From the NCBI GenBank assembly GCA_025774555.1, contig JALGVT010000001.1:1-64000 (forward strand): a stretch of DNA of 64,000 nucleotides. Reading direction: 5' to 3'. Below, piece after piece: positions 1 through 10,075 of this stretch. Below the pieces are notes generated by a model, which saw only the letters and a list, made by a program, of their open reading frames with translations, searched no databases and was not told the DNA's origin. The position numbers and the translations under genes are program-made. The first letter of the stretch is position 1. Each line of letters starts with the position of its first letter. This DNA is from a candidate division LCP-89 bacterium (lineage in GTDB: Bacteria > Electryoneota > B3-LCP).

Positions 1-141
1 TGTCATTATCCCATAGGGATGCCTACGGCACGAACGAAGTGTGGTAATCTCTTAGTGCTTGTAAAATAGGAGATTGCCACGTCATCAGCCGGACGGCTGA
101 TTCCTCGCAATGACTCAATATTCCTTCTTTGGGACAGCCCC
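1..141. repeat. Long inverted-repeat intergenic element, copy 1 (left-truncated)
   Basis: Seen: the segment contains ACGAACGAAGTGTGGTAATC, GAGATTGCCACGTCA and CCTCGCAATGAC and ends in TTTGGGACAGCCCC, matching copies at 3871 and 10803. Its left terminal arm falls outside the window. An extra small palindrome (CAGCCGGACGGCTG) sits in the middle. Confidence 0.8.
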
Positions 142-198
142 ACCCTTTCAGCCTTTCCAAGAAAGGATAGATACTTCTTTAGCTAAGGTAAAAATATA

Positions 199-1092
199 AT
201 GAACTGGAGTTTCAAACACGACCTGTTATACATGTTCATCTGTCTCGGGCATCTGCCTGATCGCGACCTCAATAAGAAAGAGGCTGCTGTTATCATTTCG
301 CGGTCAAAGAAATGGCTCAGCGATATAGAAGATGCTGATTTCATACAGATCAAGGAGGAAGTCACCGCGAAGTACCTGGCGCTCTCAAGCTTTCAAGCCC
401 GATATGATCAATATCTTAAATCTGCATTCAATCTTAAAGCAGTATTTAACGGAAATGAGATAGAGTTGGTTCATGTCATGACTGACTTGATTCAAATTGC
501 AGATGCAGATCATGAAGTGCGGGAAGAGGAGGTCGCTCTCATAAAAGCGGCGGTTAAGGCGTGGTGGCTCGATATAGATCCACGATTAGAAGCAGAGAGT
601 GAGCTGTTAAACGGCGGAATAAAGACAGATAGTGATGCACACCTTAAGCTCCGCGAAGAAGAGGACTGGACCTATCATCATGATTTGCTTTACATGTTAA
701 TCTGTATGGGTCATCTACCTGATAAGGAGTTCTCCAATGAAGAAGTTTATTCGATAACAAGCATCTGGGATAGCAGGTTTCCGAAGATGTCTTCCGGGGA
801 ATTTCAGCAGATTCGCGCCCGGGTGATGAGAAAATACAATATGTTTGAAGTGGATAACGAGCGTCTTAACCATTTTCTCTTATGCGCTTTGAGAATAAAA
901 GAGAAGCATAAAAGAAAATCGAGAGCGCTTACCTCAATCCTGAAAGATCTGTTTAGTATTGTCAGAGCTGACCGTCATATTCTGCAAAATGAAATCACCT
1001 TGATCGAAGCGGCGGCGACGGTATGGGGATTAGGGATCGAGATCACTCATGATTCTAATAATAAAGTTAAGCTGGTAATACTTCAGGCTTAA
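199..1092 (+). CDS. Tandem TerB-like domain protein
   Basis: The 297-residue soluble protein consists of two similar halves. Each begins with a related segment (HDLLYMFICLGHLPD near residue 8, HDLLYMLICMGHLPD near 160) and ends with an acidic helical stretch (IQIADADHEVREEEVALI near 97, FSIVRADRHILQNEITLI near 251). That second stretch resembles the metal-binding helices of TerB/DjlA-N family proteins, so an internal duplication of a TerB-like domain is the best reading. No Shine-Dalgarno sequence is obvious before the ATG at 199. It stands alone between a repeat element and the aldolase gene. The family is linked to stress and membrane-associated complexes, but no specific role can be given here. 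Confidence 0.6.
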   Translation: MNWSFKHDLLYMFICLGHLPDRDLNKKEAAVIISRSKKWLSDIEDADFIQIKEEVTAKYLALSSFQARYDQYLKSAFNLKAVFNGNEIELVHVMTDLIQIADADHEVREEEVALIKAAVKAWWLDIDPRLEAESELLNGGIKTDSDAHLKLREEEDWTYHHDLLYMLICMGHLPDKEFSNEEVYSITSIWDSRFPKMSSGEFQQIRARVMRKYNMFEVDNERLNHFLLCALRIKEKHKRKSRALTSILKDLFSIVRADRHILQNEITLIEAAATVWGLGIEITHDSNNKVKLVILQA

Positions 1093-1180
1093 ACGCCAGG
1101 GTATGTACCAATCCCTAACTCGTTGTGTATCACCGCGTTTCTCCCTGTCCAAAGAGCCCCCTAATTCCTGTTAAGATTCC

Positions 1181-1209
1181 TTGACTATTTTCTTTTCATA
1201 CCATAGATT
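1181..1209 (+). promoter_or_regulatory. Sigma-70-type promoter for the aldolase gene
   Basis: TTGACT (1181-1186), 17-bp spacer, TAGATT (1204-1209), about 30 bp before the ATG. The same TTGACTATT start recurs in front of dnaE. Confidence 0.6.
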
Positions 1210-1238
1210 TGTTAAAAACTAATAATTTGGAGGCTGTC

Positions 1239-2312
1239 ATGTCCACCATCAATAAAATTACCGAGCTCCTGGGAAGCGATGCTAATAATCTGCTGAATTT
1301 CAATGCGCCTAAAGTACCAAAAGATCAGATACATATCCCGGGACCAGACTGGATAGACCGAATTTTTGCAGGTTCCGACCGTTCTATCCCGGTGTTGAAA
1401 AGCCTCTCCTGGCTGTTTTCGCACGGCAGACTGGCGAAAAGCGGATACCTGTCGATCCTGCCGGTCGATCAGGGAATCGAACATTCCGGTGGAGCATCCT
1501 TTGCGCCCAATCCCATCTACTTCGATCCGGAAAACATCGTCAAACTGGCGATAGAAGCGGGCTGCAACGGCGTCGCTTCGACGCTGGGCGTATTGAGCAT
1601 CGTTTCCAGAAAGTACGCACACAAGATCCCTTTCATCGTCAAGATCAATCACAACGAACTGCTCTCCTATCCCAATACCCATGACCAGATACTCTTTGCC
1701 GACGTTGAACAGGCTTACGATCTGGGCGCGGTCGCGATTGGAGCGACGGTCTATTTTGGATCCGAAGAGAGCAATCGGCAGATCGAAGAGATCAGTGAAG
1801 CGTTCGCTTTAGCGCATGAACTGGGCATGGGGACAGTCCTCTGGTGTTACCTCCGCAATTCAGCTTTCAAAGTGGATGGCGTGGATTATCACACAGCCGC
1901 CGACTTGACCGGTCAGGCAAATCACTTAGGCGCGACCATCGGAGCTGATATTATCAAGCAGAAGCTGCCGGAACTTAACGGCGGTTACAAAGCCGTGAAC
2001 AAAGCGGGCGGCAGCTTTGGTAAATACCACGAAAAGATGTACAGTGACCTCTGCTCTGATCATCCTATAGACCTCTGCCGTTATCAGGTGCTCAATAACT
2101 ACATGGGGCGCATCGGTCTAATCAATTCCGGCGGGGCTTCCGGCGATAACGATCTGGCTGACGCAGTTAAAACCGCGGTTATCAACAAACGCGCTGGAGG
2201 CATGGGATTGATCAGCGGCAGGAAGGCTTTCCAGAAGCCGATGAAGGATGGCATTGCATTATTCCATGCAATACAGGACGTCTTCCTCTGTGAGGACGTT
2301 ACCGTGGCGTAG
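1239..2312 (+). CDS. fbaB: Class I fructose-bisphosphate aldolase (DhnA/FbaB type)
   Basis: Catalyses reversible cleavage of fructose-1,6-bisphosphate in glycolysis and gluconeogenesis through a Schiff-base lysine. The product (357 aa from the chosen start) has the DhnA-family landmarks: LPVDQGIEH near residue 80, the barrel strand [11 protein letters not shown] near 135, and the phosphate-binding end GGASGDN. The tracked ORF begins at a TTG at 1209; the ATG at 1239 is preferred because GGAGG lies 6 nt upstream and a promoter ends at 1209. It is monocistronic and followed directly by an inverted-repeat element that may serve as its terminator. Family assignment is firm; whether it works mainly in glycolysis or gluconeogenesis is not visible. 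Confidence 0.9.
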   Translation: MSTINKITELLGSDANNLLNFNAPKVPKDQIHIPGPDWIDRIFAGSDRSIPVLKSLSWLFSHGRLAKSGYLSILPVDQGIEHSGGASFAPNPIYFDPENIVKLAIEAGCNGVASTLGVLSIVSRKYAHKIPFIVKINHNELLSYPNTHDQILFADVEQAYDLGAVAIGATVYFGSEESNRQIEEISEAFALAHELGMGTVLWCYLRNSAFKVDGVDYHTAADLTGQANHLGATIGADIIKQKLPELNGGYKAVNKAGGSFGKYHEKMYSDLCSDHPIDLCRYQVLNNYMGRIGLINSGGASGDNDLADAVKTAVINKRAGGMGLISGRKAFQKPMKDGIALFHAIQDVFLCEDVTVA

Positions 2313-2333
2313 AAGCGGGTTTCCAAAATTGTA

Positions 2334-2470
2334 GGGGCTGTCCCAAAAGAGTCACTCTGAGTAAAACGAAGAGTTTTTAAAGAATCATAAAATAAAGATA
2401 AGTAAGAGATTCTTCGCTGCGCCTTCGGCTTGCTCAGAATGACATTAACCCTTTTGGGACAGTCCCTTTT
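2334..2470. repeat. Long inverted-repeat intergenic element, copy 2 (different core)
   Basis: Terminal arms GGGGCTGTCCCAAAAG and CTTTTGGGACAGTCCC are as in the other copies, but the interior is of the GTCACTCTGAGTAAAACGAAGAG...CTCAGAATGAC type, itself an inverted repeat. It lies 20 bp after the aldolase stop and ends in a T-rich tract. Confidence 0.8.
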
Positions 2471-2575
2471 TATATCGTTGCAGGAATAACGCTTGCATTC
2501 GCAAAATATTTACCTTATATTACTAAAAATTCAATCGGATTTCAAATTTGACAAATAGAAAAAAGGAAGCCAATC

Positions 2576-3835
2576 ATGTCATTATCACCGGAAATCAGAG
2601 ATTTTTTACAGGAAGAAGCCTTAACACGTTTCCTGCGTTACGTAAAGGTACATACTATGTCCGATGAATCGAAGGCAGGAACAACGCCTTCGTCTGACCG
2701 CCAGTTCGATCTGCAGCGCATTCTCGAAGCAGAGTTGAATGAACTGGGGCTTAAAGACGTGGATCTGGATGAGCACTGTTATCTCTATGCCACTTTGCCC
2801 GCCAGCCCGGGCGCCGGCAGCACACCGATCGGTCTGGCTGCTCACGTCGATACTTCGGGCGCAGTATCAGGTGAAAACGTGAAACCGTTTTTCCGCGAGA
2901 ATTATGACGGATCACCGCTCTCATTTCCTGACGATCCCGAATTGAAAGTTACCCTGGAAGATTCACCAGAACTGAAGAACTTCATCGGCGACACAATTAT
3001 CAGCGCTTCCGGTCAGACGCTTCTGGGGGCTGACGATAAATCGGGAATCGCCGAGATCATAGCAGCTTTAGCAGCATTCAAGAAATTCCCGGAATTGAAG
3101 CATGGCGAAATCCGTATCTGTTTCACTCCCGACGAGGAGATCGGAATGGGCACGGCAAAGATCAACACCGATAAGCTGCCCAAGTTCTGCTACACCTTAG
3201 ACGGCGGCGAACCGGGTGAATTGGAAGCAGAATGCTTCGACGCCTGGGGCGCTGAAATAAAATTCAAGGGGATCAGCGTGCATCCCGGTTTTGCCAAGAA
3301 TAAGATGATCAATGCAGCGACTACAGCCGCCCGTTTCCTGGCAGCAATGCCCGATTATGAAACCCCGGAGCACACCGAACTGCGCGAAGGATTTTTCCAT
3401 GTTACCAGCATTTCCGGTTCAGAAGAAGAAGCCTTGATCAAAATGATCGTTCGGGACTTTGAAGTTCCTAAGAATCAGAAGCGGATGGATTATTTGACAA
3501 AATTAGTCGAATACTTTGAAGTACGCTACCCCGGTTTGAAAATCGACCTCGAATTCAAGCACCAGTACGAAAATATGTGGGTAGTGATGGAAAAATATCC
3601 CGAATCCGTCGAATTGGCGAGTAAAGCTATTGAGATGGCAGGGATAGAAGTTCATCAAAAAGCGATTCGCGGCGGCACCGACGGCTCGAAGCTCTCGCTT
3701 ATGGGACACCCGACCCCGAATATCTTTGCCGGCGGTATGCTCTTCCATTCCCGCAAGGAGTGGATTGCCAAATCGGCATTGCTAAACGCGGCAGAGACGG
3801 TTGTTCACTTAGCGGCTCTCTGGGCGGAGAAATAA
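2576..3835 (+). CDS. pepT: Peptidase T (tripeptide aminopeptidase, M20B)
   Basis: Cytoplasmic dizinc exopeptidase that removes the N-terminal residue from tripeptides during peptide turnover. At 419 aa it has the usual PepT length. Metal ligands and catalytic residues are visible in order: AAHVDTSG (His/Asp, near 87), LLGADDKSG (bridging Asp, near 152), FTPDEEIGMG (catalytic Glu and ligand, near 185), LDGGEPGELE, and the C-terminal GGTDGSKLS and FHSRKEW. The start ATG at 2576 follows AAAAAGGAAG. It is monocistronic, with inverted-repeat elements on both sides. Confidence 0.92.
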   Translation: MSLSPEIRDFLQEEALTRFLRYVKVHTMSDESKAGTTPSSDRQFDLQRILEAELNELGLKDVDLDEHCYLYATLPASPGAGSTPIGLAAHVDTSGAVSGENVKPFFRENYDGSPLSFPDDPELKVTLEDSPELKNFIGDTIISASGQTLLGADDKSGIAEIIAALAAFKKFPELKHGEIRICFTPDEEIGMGTAKINTDKLPKFCYTLDGGEPGELEAECFDAWGAEIKFKGISVHPGFAKNKMINAATTAARFLAAMPDYETPEHTELREGFFHVTSISGSEEEALIKMIVRDFEVPKNQKRMDYLTKLVEYFEVRYPGLKIDLEFKHQYENMWVVMEKYPESVELASKAIEMAGIEVHQKAIRGGTDGSKLSLMGHPTPNIFAGGMLFHSRKEWIAKSALLNAAETVVHLAALWAEK

Positions 3836-3870
3836 GCCGGCTTAAAGTGAAACACAGAAGTTGAAAAGAG

Positions 3871-4014
3871 GGGGCTGTCCCAAAAGCCTATTTATTGTCA
3901 TTGAGAACGAAGTGGGGCAATCTTTAAGAGTATGTATAATATGAGATTGCCACGTCATCCGTCGGCTGACGGATTCCTCGCAATGACTTAAACGCTTTGT
4001 TTTGGGACAGTCCC
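3871..4014. repeat. Long inverted-repeat intergenic element, copy 3
   Basis: Arms GGGGCTGTCCCAAAAG and TTTTGGGACAGTCCC enclose ATTGTCATTGAGAACGAAGTG...CCTCGCAATGAC, with a central palindrome CCGTCGGCTGACGG. A TTTTTT run follows the right arm, so the outer stem could terminate pepT transcription. Confidence 0.85.
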
Positions 4015-4162
4015 TTTTTTATTGGCACTGTGACTGGTTTCTGCTCAGCAAGAACGGTACTCCATGTAATCGGCTAAAACCGTATAAAACCGCGATATAG
4101 AATATTCTAGTAATTTCACGGACAGGCCACCTCACCGTCAATCACTCCCACTGCAATTTTAC

Positions 4163-4191
4163 TTGACTATTGCCTCTAACCTATCTATATT
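4163..4191 (+). promoter_or_regulatory. Sigma-70-type promoter for dnaE
   Basis: TTGACT (4163-4168), 17-bp spacer, TATATT (4186-4191); the start codon is 84 bp beyond the -10 element. Confidence 0.65.
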
Positions 4192-4274
4192 AAAGAGGTC
4201 GATACTGCTATATCACAATCCTTGTATAATCAAGCACATAGATTTACAAAACCCCTATCTTAACCTCAGACCTC

Positions 4275-7200
4275 ATGAGCTTCGTACATCTCCATAATCA
4301 CTCAGATTTCTCGCTGTTAGACGGCAGCGCTAAGGTAAAAGACCTTATCAGTTCAGCCAAAGAGATGGGTATGGACGCCATCGCGCTCACCGATCACGGC
4401 AATCTCTTCGGCGCTATTGAATTTTACCAGCAGGCACGGAAAGCCAAAATCAAACCGATCATCGGCTGCGAACTGTACATGGCGCCCGGCAGATGTCAGG
4501 ATCGCAGCAGCTCCGCCGGAATGCGCGACACCTCTTATCATATCGTGCTTTTAGCCAAAAACGAGATTGGATACCGCAACCTGATAAAATTGAGTTCGCA
4601 CGGTTATCTCGACGGTTTTTATTACCGCCCAAGGATAGACTGGGAACTTCTGGAAAGACACCATGACGGATTGATCTGTTTAACAGCCTGCCTTAAAGGG
4701 CAGATACCACAACTGCTGATACAGGGTAGAGACGAAGAGGCATATCAGATTGCCAGCAGGCTGAAGGAGAACTTCGGTGATGACCTCTATTTCGAGATAC
4801 AGAATCACGGCATCAACGAAGAGGCAATCGCCAATAAGGCGCTGGTTGAACTCGGCAGACAGATGGACGTCAAGCTGGTCGTGACCAATGACATTCACTA
4901 CCTTAAGCAGGAACATGCTGAAGCTCACGACGCCCTGCTGTGTATCCAGACCGGTAAGACTCTGCAGGAAACTCAGCGGATGAAGTTCTCCGGCGCAGGT
5001 TACCATATGCGCACACCTCAGGAAATGGCGGCGCTTTTCAAGGATCTGCCGGAAGCGCTGAAAACGACCGAAGAGATAGCGGACAAATGTAACCTTAAGC
5101 TCGATTTCTCACGCCAGCTTTTCCCTGAATTCCCCGTGCCGCTTGAATTCCAGGATGCAGGCATCGATGGCTACTTTGCCAAACTTGCCGAGGAAGGATT
5201 CCGTTCGAGGTATGCTGAACCGACAGAAGAGGCGCGCACCAGGCTTGATCATGAGATAAAGATTATACAGGATCTCGGCTTTTCAGGTTATTTCCTGATT
5301 GTGAAAGACTTCATTGATTTTGCCCGTTCCAAGAAGATTCCGGTCGGTCCAGGTAGAGGTTCCGCCGCTGGCAGTCTGGCATCCTACTGCCTCGGGATCA
5401 CCAATATCGATCCCCTGCGTTATGATCTGTTGTTTGAGAGATTTCTGAATCCCGAACGAGTGTCTCCTCCAGATATCGACATTGACTTTTCTGATAACCG
5501 CCGCGCGGAAGTGATAGATTACGTCCGCGAGAAATACGGCTCTAATTCGGTTACACAGATTATTACCTTCGGCAAAATGCTGGCAAAGGCGGTGGTTCGC
5601 GACGTCGGCAGAGTATCGGGGATTCCTTATAGTGAAGTTGATCGTCTGGCTAAACTGATCCCGCCGACTCTCGGAATGACTCTCGAACGGGCGCTCGACG
5701 AAGCGCCGGAATTCCGTTCGCTGGTCGATTCCAACCCGGTTTATCAGAAGCTGATTGAGATCAGCAGGGTATTAGAAGGTGTGAACAGGAATGCTTCGAC
5801 TCACGCTGCGGGCGTGGTGATTGCTCCGGGTAAGCTGACCGATTACGTTCCGCTGTTCAGAGCCGCGGAAACCGGTGAAACGACCACTCAGTGGGATATG
5901 AAATGGCTGGACACGGTCGGATTGCTGAAGATGGATTTCTTAGGCTTAAGGACACTCACCGTCATCGAAAGCACGCTGGCGATGCTGCATGACAAAGGGA
6001 TCGACATTGACATCGATGCTGTACCGCTTGATGACGGCAAGACCTTCGAGCTGTTCGGTGATAAGGGGACGGTAGGCGTCTTCCAGTTTGAAAGCTCCGG
6101 CATGAAGGAGAACCTGGCGAAACTTCAGCCCGAAAGACTGGAAGACCTGATCGCTATGAATGCGCTCTACCGCCCCGGTCCTATGCAGATGATCGACAGC
6201 TATATTGCCAGGAAACACGGCAGGGAGAAGATAGCATACCTGCATCCGGCGTTGGAACCGATCCTCGAAGAGACTTACGGCATTATTGTCTATCAGGAGC
6301 AGGTCATACGGATCGCTTCCGATGTTGCAGGGTTTTCTTTGGGCAAGGCGGACATTCTGCGCCGGGCGATGGGTAAAAAGAAGATCAAGGAGATGCAGCG
6401 CCTGAAGGGCGAATTCCAGGAAGGCGCGGAGTCGAAAGGCATCGATGCAAAGATAGCCGGTGAAATCTATGACCTGATAGAGCGTTTCGCCTCTTACGGG
6501 TTCAATAAAAGCCACGCCGCAGGTTACGCGCTGCTCGCTTATCAGACCGCTTATCTGAAGGCTCATTATACTGCCGAGTTTATGGCAGCGTGTTTGACGT
6601 CGGAAATGGGAGAATCGGACCGCGTGGTGCTCTTGATCGACGAATGCCGCCGTCTGAAAATCAACATCCTGCCGCCGGACGTGAATAAAAGTGAAGCCAA
6701 ATTCATCGTGAAAGATGGAGCTATCCGCTTCGGATTAGCTGCCGTAAAGAACGTCGGCGTAGGCGCCGTCGAGCTGATGCTGGAAGCGAGGAACGAGTTC
6801 GGTGAATTCCGCACCATGTACGATATCACCGAGCGTGTGGAAAGTCAGAAGTTCAATCGAAAAGCGCTTGAAAGCCTGATTCACGCCGGCGCTTGCGACT
6901 GCCTTGAAGGACACCGAGCTCAGTTAAAAGCCGCGCTTGACGACGTGCTTCGTTATGGGCAGCAGATTCGTGATGAGAGGAACAGAGGTCAAGAATCCCT
7001 CTTCGGCGGCGGCGGTGGATCTGAAGCTGAAACGGTCGCCAGGCTCGGGCTGCCTCAAGTTGAGCCCTGGTCTGATTCTGAAAAGCAGATGTTTGAAAAG
7101 GAGGCTTTGGGCTTTTTTTTAACAACGCACCCATTGGAACCTTATCGGCTTGAAGTGGCGAATTTCTGCGATCTTCCCTTCAGTGAAATGGATCAGGTAG

Positions 7201-7751
7201 CCGACAACCGTCCCATACGGCTGGTCGGATACGTCAGCGAGATGCGCAAGCTGAACGATAAGAAGGGGCGGCTGATGGCATTCGTTACGCTGATGGATTA
7301 CAACGCGTCTATAGAAGTGATCTTCTTTGCGGACGCTTTGGAAAAGCTCGGTGAGATAGTCAGGAAGGATGCCGCGCTGCTCGTACAGGGAAGGACTTCA
7401 ACCAGAGAAAACGAGGCGGTCAAAGTGATCGCCGAGGAGGCTTTTGCGCTGGAAACGGCGCGAGCACGGCTGACGGAGGGTTTGGAAGTGGTGATCGACC
7501 GCGAGAAGAGCAGTCCGAATCTGGCGGAGAAGATCGAGCGGCTATGTATGCAGCATCCGGGCACGGTTCCGCTGTACATTCGTCTACATGGCAGTAATGG
7601 AGATCAGAAGCGCTATATTGCCGAGAACTTTCAGTTGAAAGTTGGGGATACCTTATTGGATAAATTGACTGAACTGGTGGGCGCTGGGAACGTCCGCTTA
7701 GTCGCCGGAGGATACAATGGCAGCGCAAGAAATGGGAACAAAAGAAAATAA
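4275..7751 (+). CDS. dnaE: DNA polymerase III alpha subunit
   Basis: Replicative polymerase catalytic subunit, 1158 aa, the normal DnaE length. Domains in order: PHP (HLHNHSDFSLLDGS at residue 6, DHGNLFGAIEF near 40), the polymerase core with GPGRGSAAGS near 357 and catalytic PDIDIDFSD near 400, the motif VFQFESSGM near 602, the beta-binding/HhH region, and a C-terminal OB fold (IRLVGYVSEM near 985). The start at 4275 opens directly into the PHP motif. Its 3' end overlaps the small Cys-rich ORF by 35 bp, which implies translational coupling. Confidence 0.97.
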   Translation: MSFVHLHNHSDFSLLDGSAKVKDLISSAKEMGMDAIALTDHGNLFGAIEFYQQARKAKIKPIIGCELYMAPGRCQDRSSSAGMRDTSYHIVLLAKNEIGYRNLIKLSSHGYLDGFYYRPRIDWELLERHHDGLICLTACLKGQIPQLLIQGRDEEAYQIASRLKENFGDDLYFEIQNHGINEEAIANKALVELGRQMDVKLVVTNDIHYLKQEHAEAHDALLCIQTGKTLQETQRMKFSGAGYHMRTPQEMAALFKDLPEALKTTEEIADKCNLKLDFSRQLFPEFPVPLEFQDAGIDGYFAKLAEEGFRSRYAEPTEEARTRLDHEIKIIQDLGFSGYFLIVKDFIDFARSKKIPVGPGRGSAAGSLASYCLGITNIDPLRYDLLFERFLNPERVSPPDIDIDFSDNRRAEVIDYVREKYGSNSVTQIITFGKMLAKAVVRDVGRVSGIPYSEVDRLAKLIPPTLGMTLERALDEAPEFRSLVDSNPVYQKLIEISRVLEGVNRNASTHAAGVVIAPGKLTDYVPLFRAAETGETTTQWDMKWLDTVGLLKMDFLGLRTLTVIESTLAMLHDKGIDIDIDAVPLDDGKTFELFGDKGTVGVFQFESSGMKENLAKLQPERLEDLIAMNALYRPGPMQMIDSYIARKHGREKIAYLHPALEPILEETYGIIVYQEQVIRIASDVAGFSLGKADILRRAMGKKKIKEMQRLKGEFQEGAESKGIDAKIAGEIYDLIERFASYGFNKSHAAGYALLAYQTAYLKAHYTAEFMAACLTSEMGESDRVVLLIDECRRLKINILPPDVNKSEAKFIVKDGAIRFGLAAVKNVGVGAVELMLEARNEFGEFRTMYDITERVESQKFNRKALESLIHAGACDCLEGHRAQLKAALDDVLRYGQQIRDERNRGQESLFGGGGGSEAETVARLGLPQVEPWSDSEKQMFEKEALGFFLTTHPLEPYRLEVANFCDLPFSEMDQVADNRPIRLVGYVSEMRKLNDKKGRLMAFVTLMDYNASIEVIFFADALEKLGEIVRKDAALLVQGRTSTRENEAVKVIAEEAFALETARARLTEGLEVVIDREKSSPNLAEKIERLCMQHPGTVPLYIRLHGSNGDQKRYIAENFQLKVGDTLLDKLTELVGAGNVRLVAGGYNGSARNGNKRK

Positions 7752-7914
7752 AGAAACGGCAGACCTCATCTGCATGCACTGCGTTAAGGCGCGCTTTCCC
7801 GATCCCAAGGAACAGTGCTACAAGTTCGGGGGGTTGATCTGCACGGTAGATGACAGTAACGTTGAGAAATACCAGCAGTGCAAATTCCCGCCGGGGGTGG
7901 GGGAGATGAGGTGA
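7717..7914 (+). CDS. Small Cys-rich protein, unknown function
   Basis: 65 aa. Five cysteines (MHC near 20, EQC near 33, ICT near 42, QQC near 56) suggest a small metal site. The ORF overlaps the dnaE 3' end in another frame, but GGAGG sits 5 nt before its ATG and the composition is protein-like, so I consider it real. I do not recognise the family. Coupling to dnaE may only reflect gene order. Confidence 0.55.
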   Translation: MAAQEMGTKENKETADLICMHCVKARFPDPKEQCYKFGGLICTVDDSNVEKYQQCKFPPGVGEMR

Positions 7915-7974
7915 CTTCGTCACACTTTTCGCAAGATGCTACGCGATCTCGCGCTTTTACATAACCCTGTGTGG

Positions 7975-8093
7975 GCGTCAGGTCATAAGGACCCGACGCG
8001 ACGGGCAGAGGAGAAGAGAAAGAAACGGTACTTCATATAACACTGGATTGAAATCCAGTGCCCAGCCATTCGCGTCAAGTCGCTGAAGCGACT
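7975..8093. repeat. Cluster of three small palindromes in the dnaE-yigZ gap
   Basis: The 334-bp gap (7915-8248) has no convincing gene. It holds three hairpins: GCGTCAGGTC/GACCCGACGC (7975-7999, one mismatch), CACTGGATT-GA-AATCCAGTG (8041-8060, perfect), and AGTCGCT-GA-AGCGACT (8078-8093, perfect). The last two share a GA centre. They look like REP-type palindromes. The 101-codon minus-strand ORF across them has no ribosome site or recognisable motif. Confidence 0.6.
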
Positions 8094-8248
8094 GGTGTAA
8101 ATTATAAAGACATTTTTCATAGCTCACGAGTAATATGCTCTTATCACATTTTGTGTTCTTTAAGGTCTTGCGGCGAAGTGGTGTTACCTGATAGCAATGC
8201 TGAAAATTACTTTTATAAACCTCTATAATATTATTTTTCAAACTTCCC

Positions 8249-8854
8249 ATGCCAGCTCCAGACGAATTTATAACCATATCCAAGCCCGGCAGAGCTGAAT
8301 ACCGGGAGAGAGGAAGCCGCTTCTTCGGTTTCGCGCAGCCGGTCAGCAGTGATGCTGATGCAGAAAAGATGCGGGCTGACCTCAGGAAAGAGTATCATGA
8401 CGCTGCTCACCAGCCGTTCGCTTACAGGTTAGCCGGCGGAGAGGAGCGCTCGTCGGACGATGGTGAACCGCGCGGCACTTCGGGACCTTCCATCTTGGCG
8501 CAGATTCAGGCAGCCTCGCTTTTCAACGCGCAGGTGGTCATTGTCAGGTATTTCGGAGGAACGAAGCTGGGTAAGGGAGGGTTAGCTCGAGCATTCGGGG
8601 AATGCGCCAGAGAAGCGCTGTTAAACGCGGGAACGAAAACAGTGCTGAACAGAGGCTTCATTACGGTCAATTTATCGCCCGCCAACGCCAATACCGCCAA
8701 AGGCATCGCCAACCAATTTCAAGCTGAAATCAGTTCTATTTCATACGGGACAAATGCTCATATTCGTTTTGCCGTTCCGGTCAGCCGGATTGAAGATTGC
8801 AGGAAGGCGTTATTAGACCGCTTTGGACCGGAAATATTCGAAGGCGCTGATTAA
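8249..8854 (+). CDS. yigZ: YigZ/IMPACT family protein (UPF0029)
   Basis: 201 aa with the family signature in the N-terminal half: SRFFGFAQPV near 24, DAAHQPFAYRL near 50, SDDGEPRGTSGPSI near 70 and VIVRYFGGTKLGKGGLARAF near 96. A C-terminal ferredoxin-like domain follows. Members bind nucleic acid or ribosomes and are implicated in translational control; the bacterial role is undefined. The stop codon is immediately followed by the ATG of the CorC-like gene, so they form one unit. Confidence 0.88.
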   Translation: MPAPDEFITISKPGRAEYRERGSRFFGFAQPVSSDADAEKMRADLRKEYHDAAHQPFAYRLAGGEERSSDDGEPRGTSGPSILAQIQAASLFNAQVVIVRYFGGTKLGKGGLARAFGECAREALLNAGTKTVLNRGFITVNLSPANANTAKGIANQFQAEISSISYGTNAHIRFAVPVSRIEDCRKALLDRFGPEIFEGAD

Positions 8855-10075
8855 ATGGAATTCTGGCTGATCATAGTGTGTCTAATATTAAGTGGATTTT
8901 TCTCAGGAGCGGAAACTGTTTTTCTCTCCGTCAACCGCATCCGCCTCGAAGGATTCTTACATAAGCGCCGCGCCGGGGCGAAATCCGCTGTCTGGCTGAT
9001 GAAGAATCCCTCCCGTTTTATTCTGACTACTCTCGTCGGCACGAATTTAGCGAATATTGCTTTTGCGACCATTTTAACCGCTTATCTGGTGGCGCGCGGC
9101 GTGCCCTCTATGTGGATCACGCCCATCGGAACGCTGGTCATCCTGATTTTCGGAGAAGTGATTCCCAAATCATTGGGACGTGATCTTGCCGATTCAGCGT
9201 CGCTCTGGACGGCGCCGATTCTGCGGTTTTTCTTGGTTCTCTTTTATCCTCTGAATAAGATCGGTGACTGGGTCAGTAAATTCGCTATGAGTCTCTTCGG
9301 TTTTAATCAGTCTGAAGTTAAGACGTTTTTTACCAGGCATGATCTCGAAACGCTGATACGGGAAAGCGCCGAATACGGATCACTGAAGACACGCAGGAAG
9401 TCAGATATATCGAAAATCCTCGATTTCCGTTCACTGAACGCCCGCGACGTCATGACGCCGAGGACGGATATCATCGCGCTGGAATCTTCAGCGTCGCTGG
9501 AAGAACTGCGGCAGACGGCTCTTTCGAGCGGCTTTTCTAAAATCCCGATTTACAATGAAGATATCGATCACATTGTCGGTGTGGCGTTTGCGCGAGATCT
9601 TTTCGATGAACCGGAGGAACTATCCGATATTATCAGACCGATCAATTATTCGCCGGAACAGAGCAAAGCCTGGGAGATATTCAGAGAGCTGCGAGCGAAT
9701 CATCAGTCAATCACCATAATAGTCGATGAATGGGGCGGCACTGCCGGGATCATCACCGTTGAAGACCTAATCGAAGAGTTGACCGGAGAGATTGAAGACG
9801 AATACGATCACGCGCGGTTGACCGCGCAGTGGATGGAGGATGGACGGCTGCTGGTATCCGCCAGAATGGAAGTCGATGAAATCAACCGCCAGTTCGATCT
9901 GGATATTCCCGAAGGCGAATACGAGACCCTGGGCGGTTACCTGATTGATCTGCTGGGCAGGATTCCTTCAAAGGGCGAAATTATTAAACTGGACAAATAC
10001 CACTGCGAAATTTTGAAAGCGACGCGCACCCGAATCCGAATCGTAATTATCGAGAAGTTAGATGGAACTGAATAG
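8855..10075 (+). CDS. CNNM/CorC family transmembrane protein (DUF21-CBS-CorC_HlyC)
   Basis: Integral inner-membrane protein of 406 aa in the magnesium/cobalt transporter group. The N-terminal DUF21 membrane domain (about 1-150, beginning IIVCLILSGFFSGAETVFLS) is followed by two CBS domains (starting at ARDVMTPRTDIIALE near 195; IIVDEWGGTAGIITVEDLIEE near 287) and the C-terminal CorC_HlyC domain (near 330-400). It starts directly after the yigZ stop and overlaps the DUF2752 gene by 14 bp. Confidence 0.9.
   Translation: MEFWLIIVCLILSGFFSGAETVFLSVNRIRLEGFLHKRRAGAKSAVWLMKNPSRFILTTLVGTNLANIAFATILTAYLVARGVPSMWITPIGTLVILIFGEVIPKSLGRDLADSASLWTAPILRFFLVLFYPLNKIGDWVSKFAMSLFGFNQSEVKTFFTRHDLETLIRESAEYGSLKTRRKSDISKILDFRSLNARDVMTPRTDIIALESSASLEELRQTALSSGFSKIPIYNEDIDHIVGVAFARDLFDEPEELSDIIRPINYSPEQSKAWEIFRELRANHQSITIIVDEWGGTAGIITVEDLIEELTGEIEDEYDHARLTAQWMEDGRLLVSARMEVDEINRQFDLDIPEGEYETLGGYLIDLLGRIPSKGEIIKLDKYHCEILKATRTRIRIVIIEKLDGTE

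Noticed and set aside
5946-6566. 206-codon minus-strand ORF inside dnaE, and the other long antisense ORFs (for example 7420-7923, 1212-1682)
   Set aside because: They lie antisense to strongly conserved genes and show no family motifs or ribosome sites, so they are shadows.
7978-8283. 101-codon minus-strand ORF before yigZ
   Set aside because: It spans the three palindromes and lacks any motif or ribosome site.
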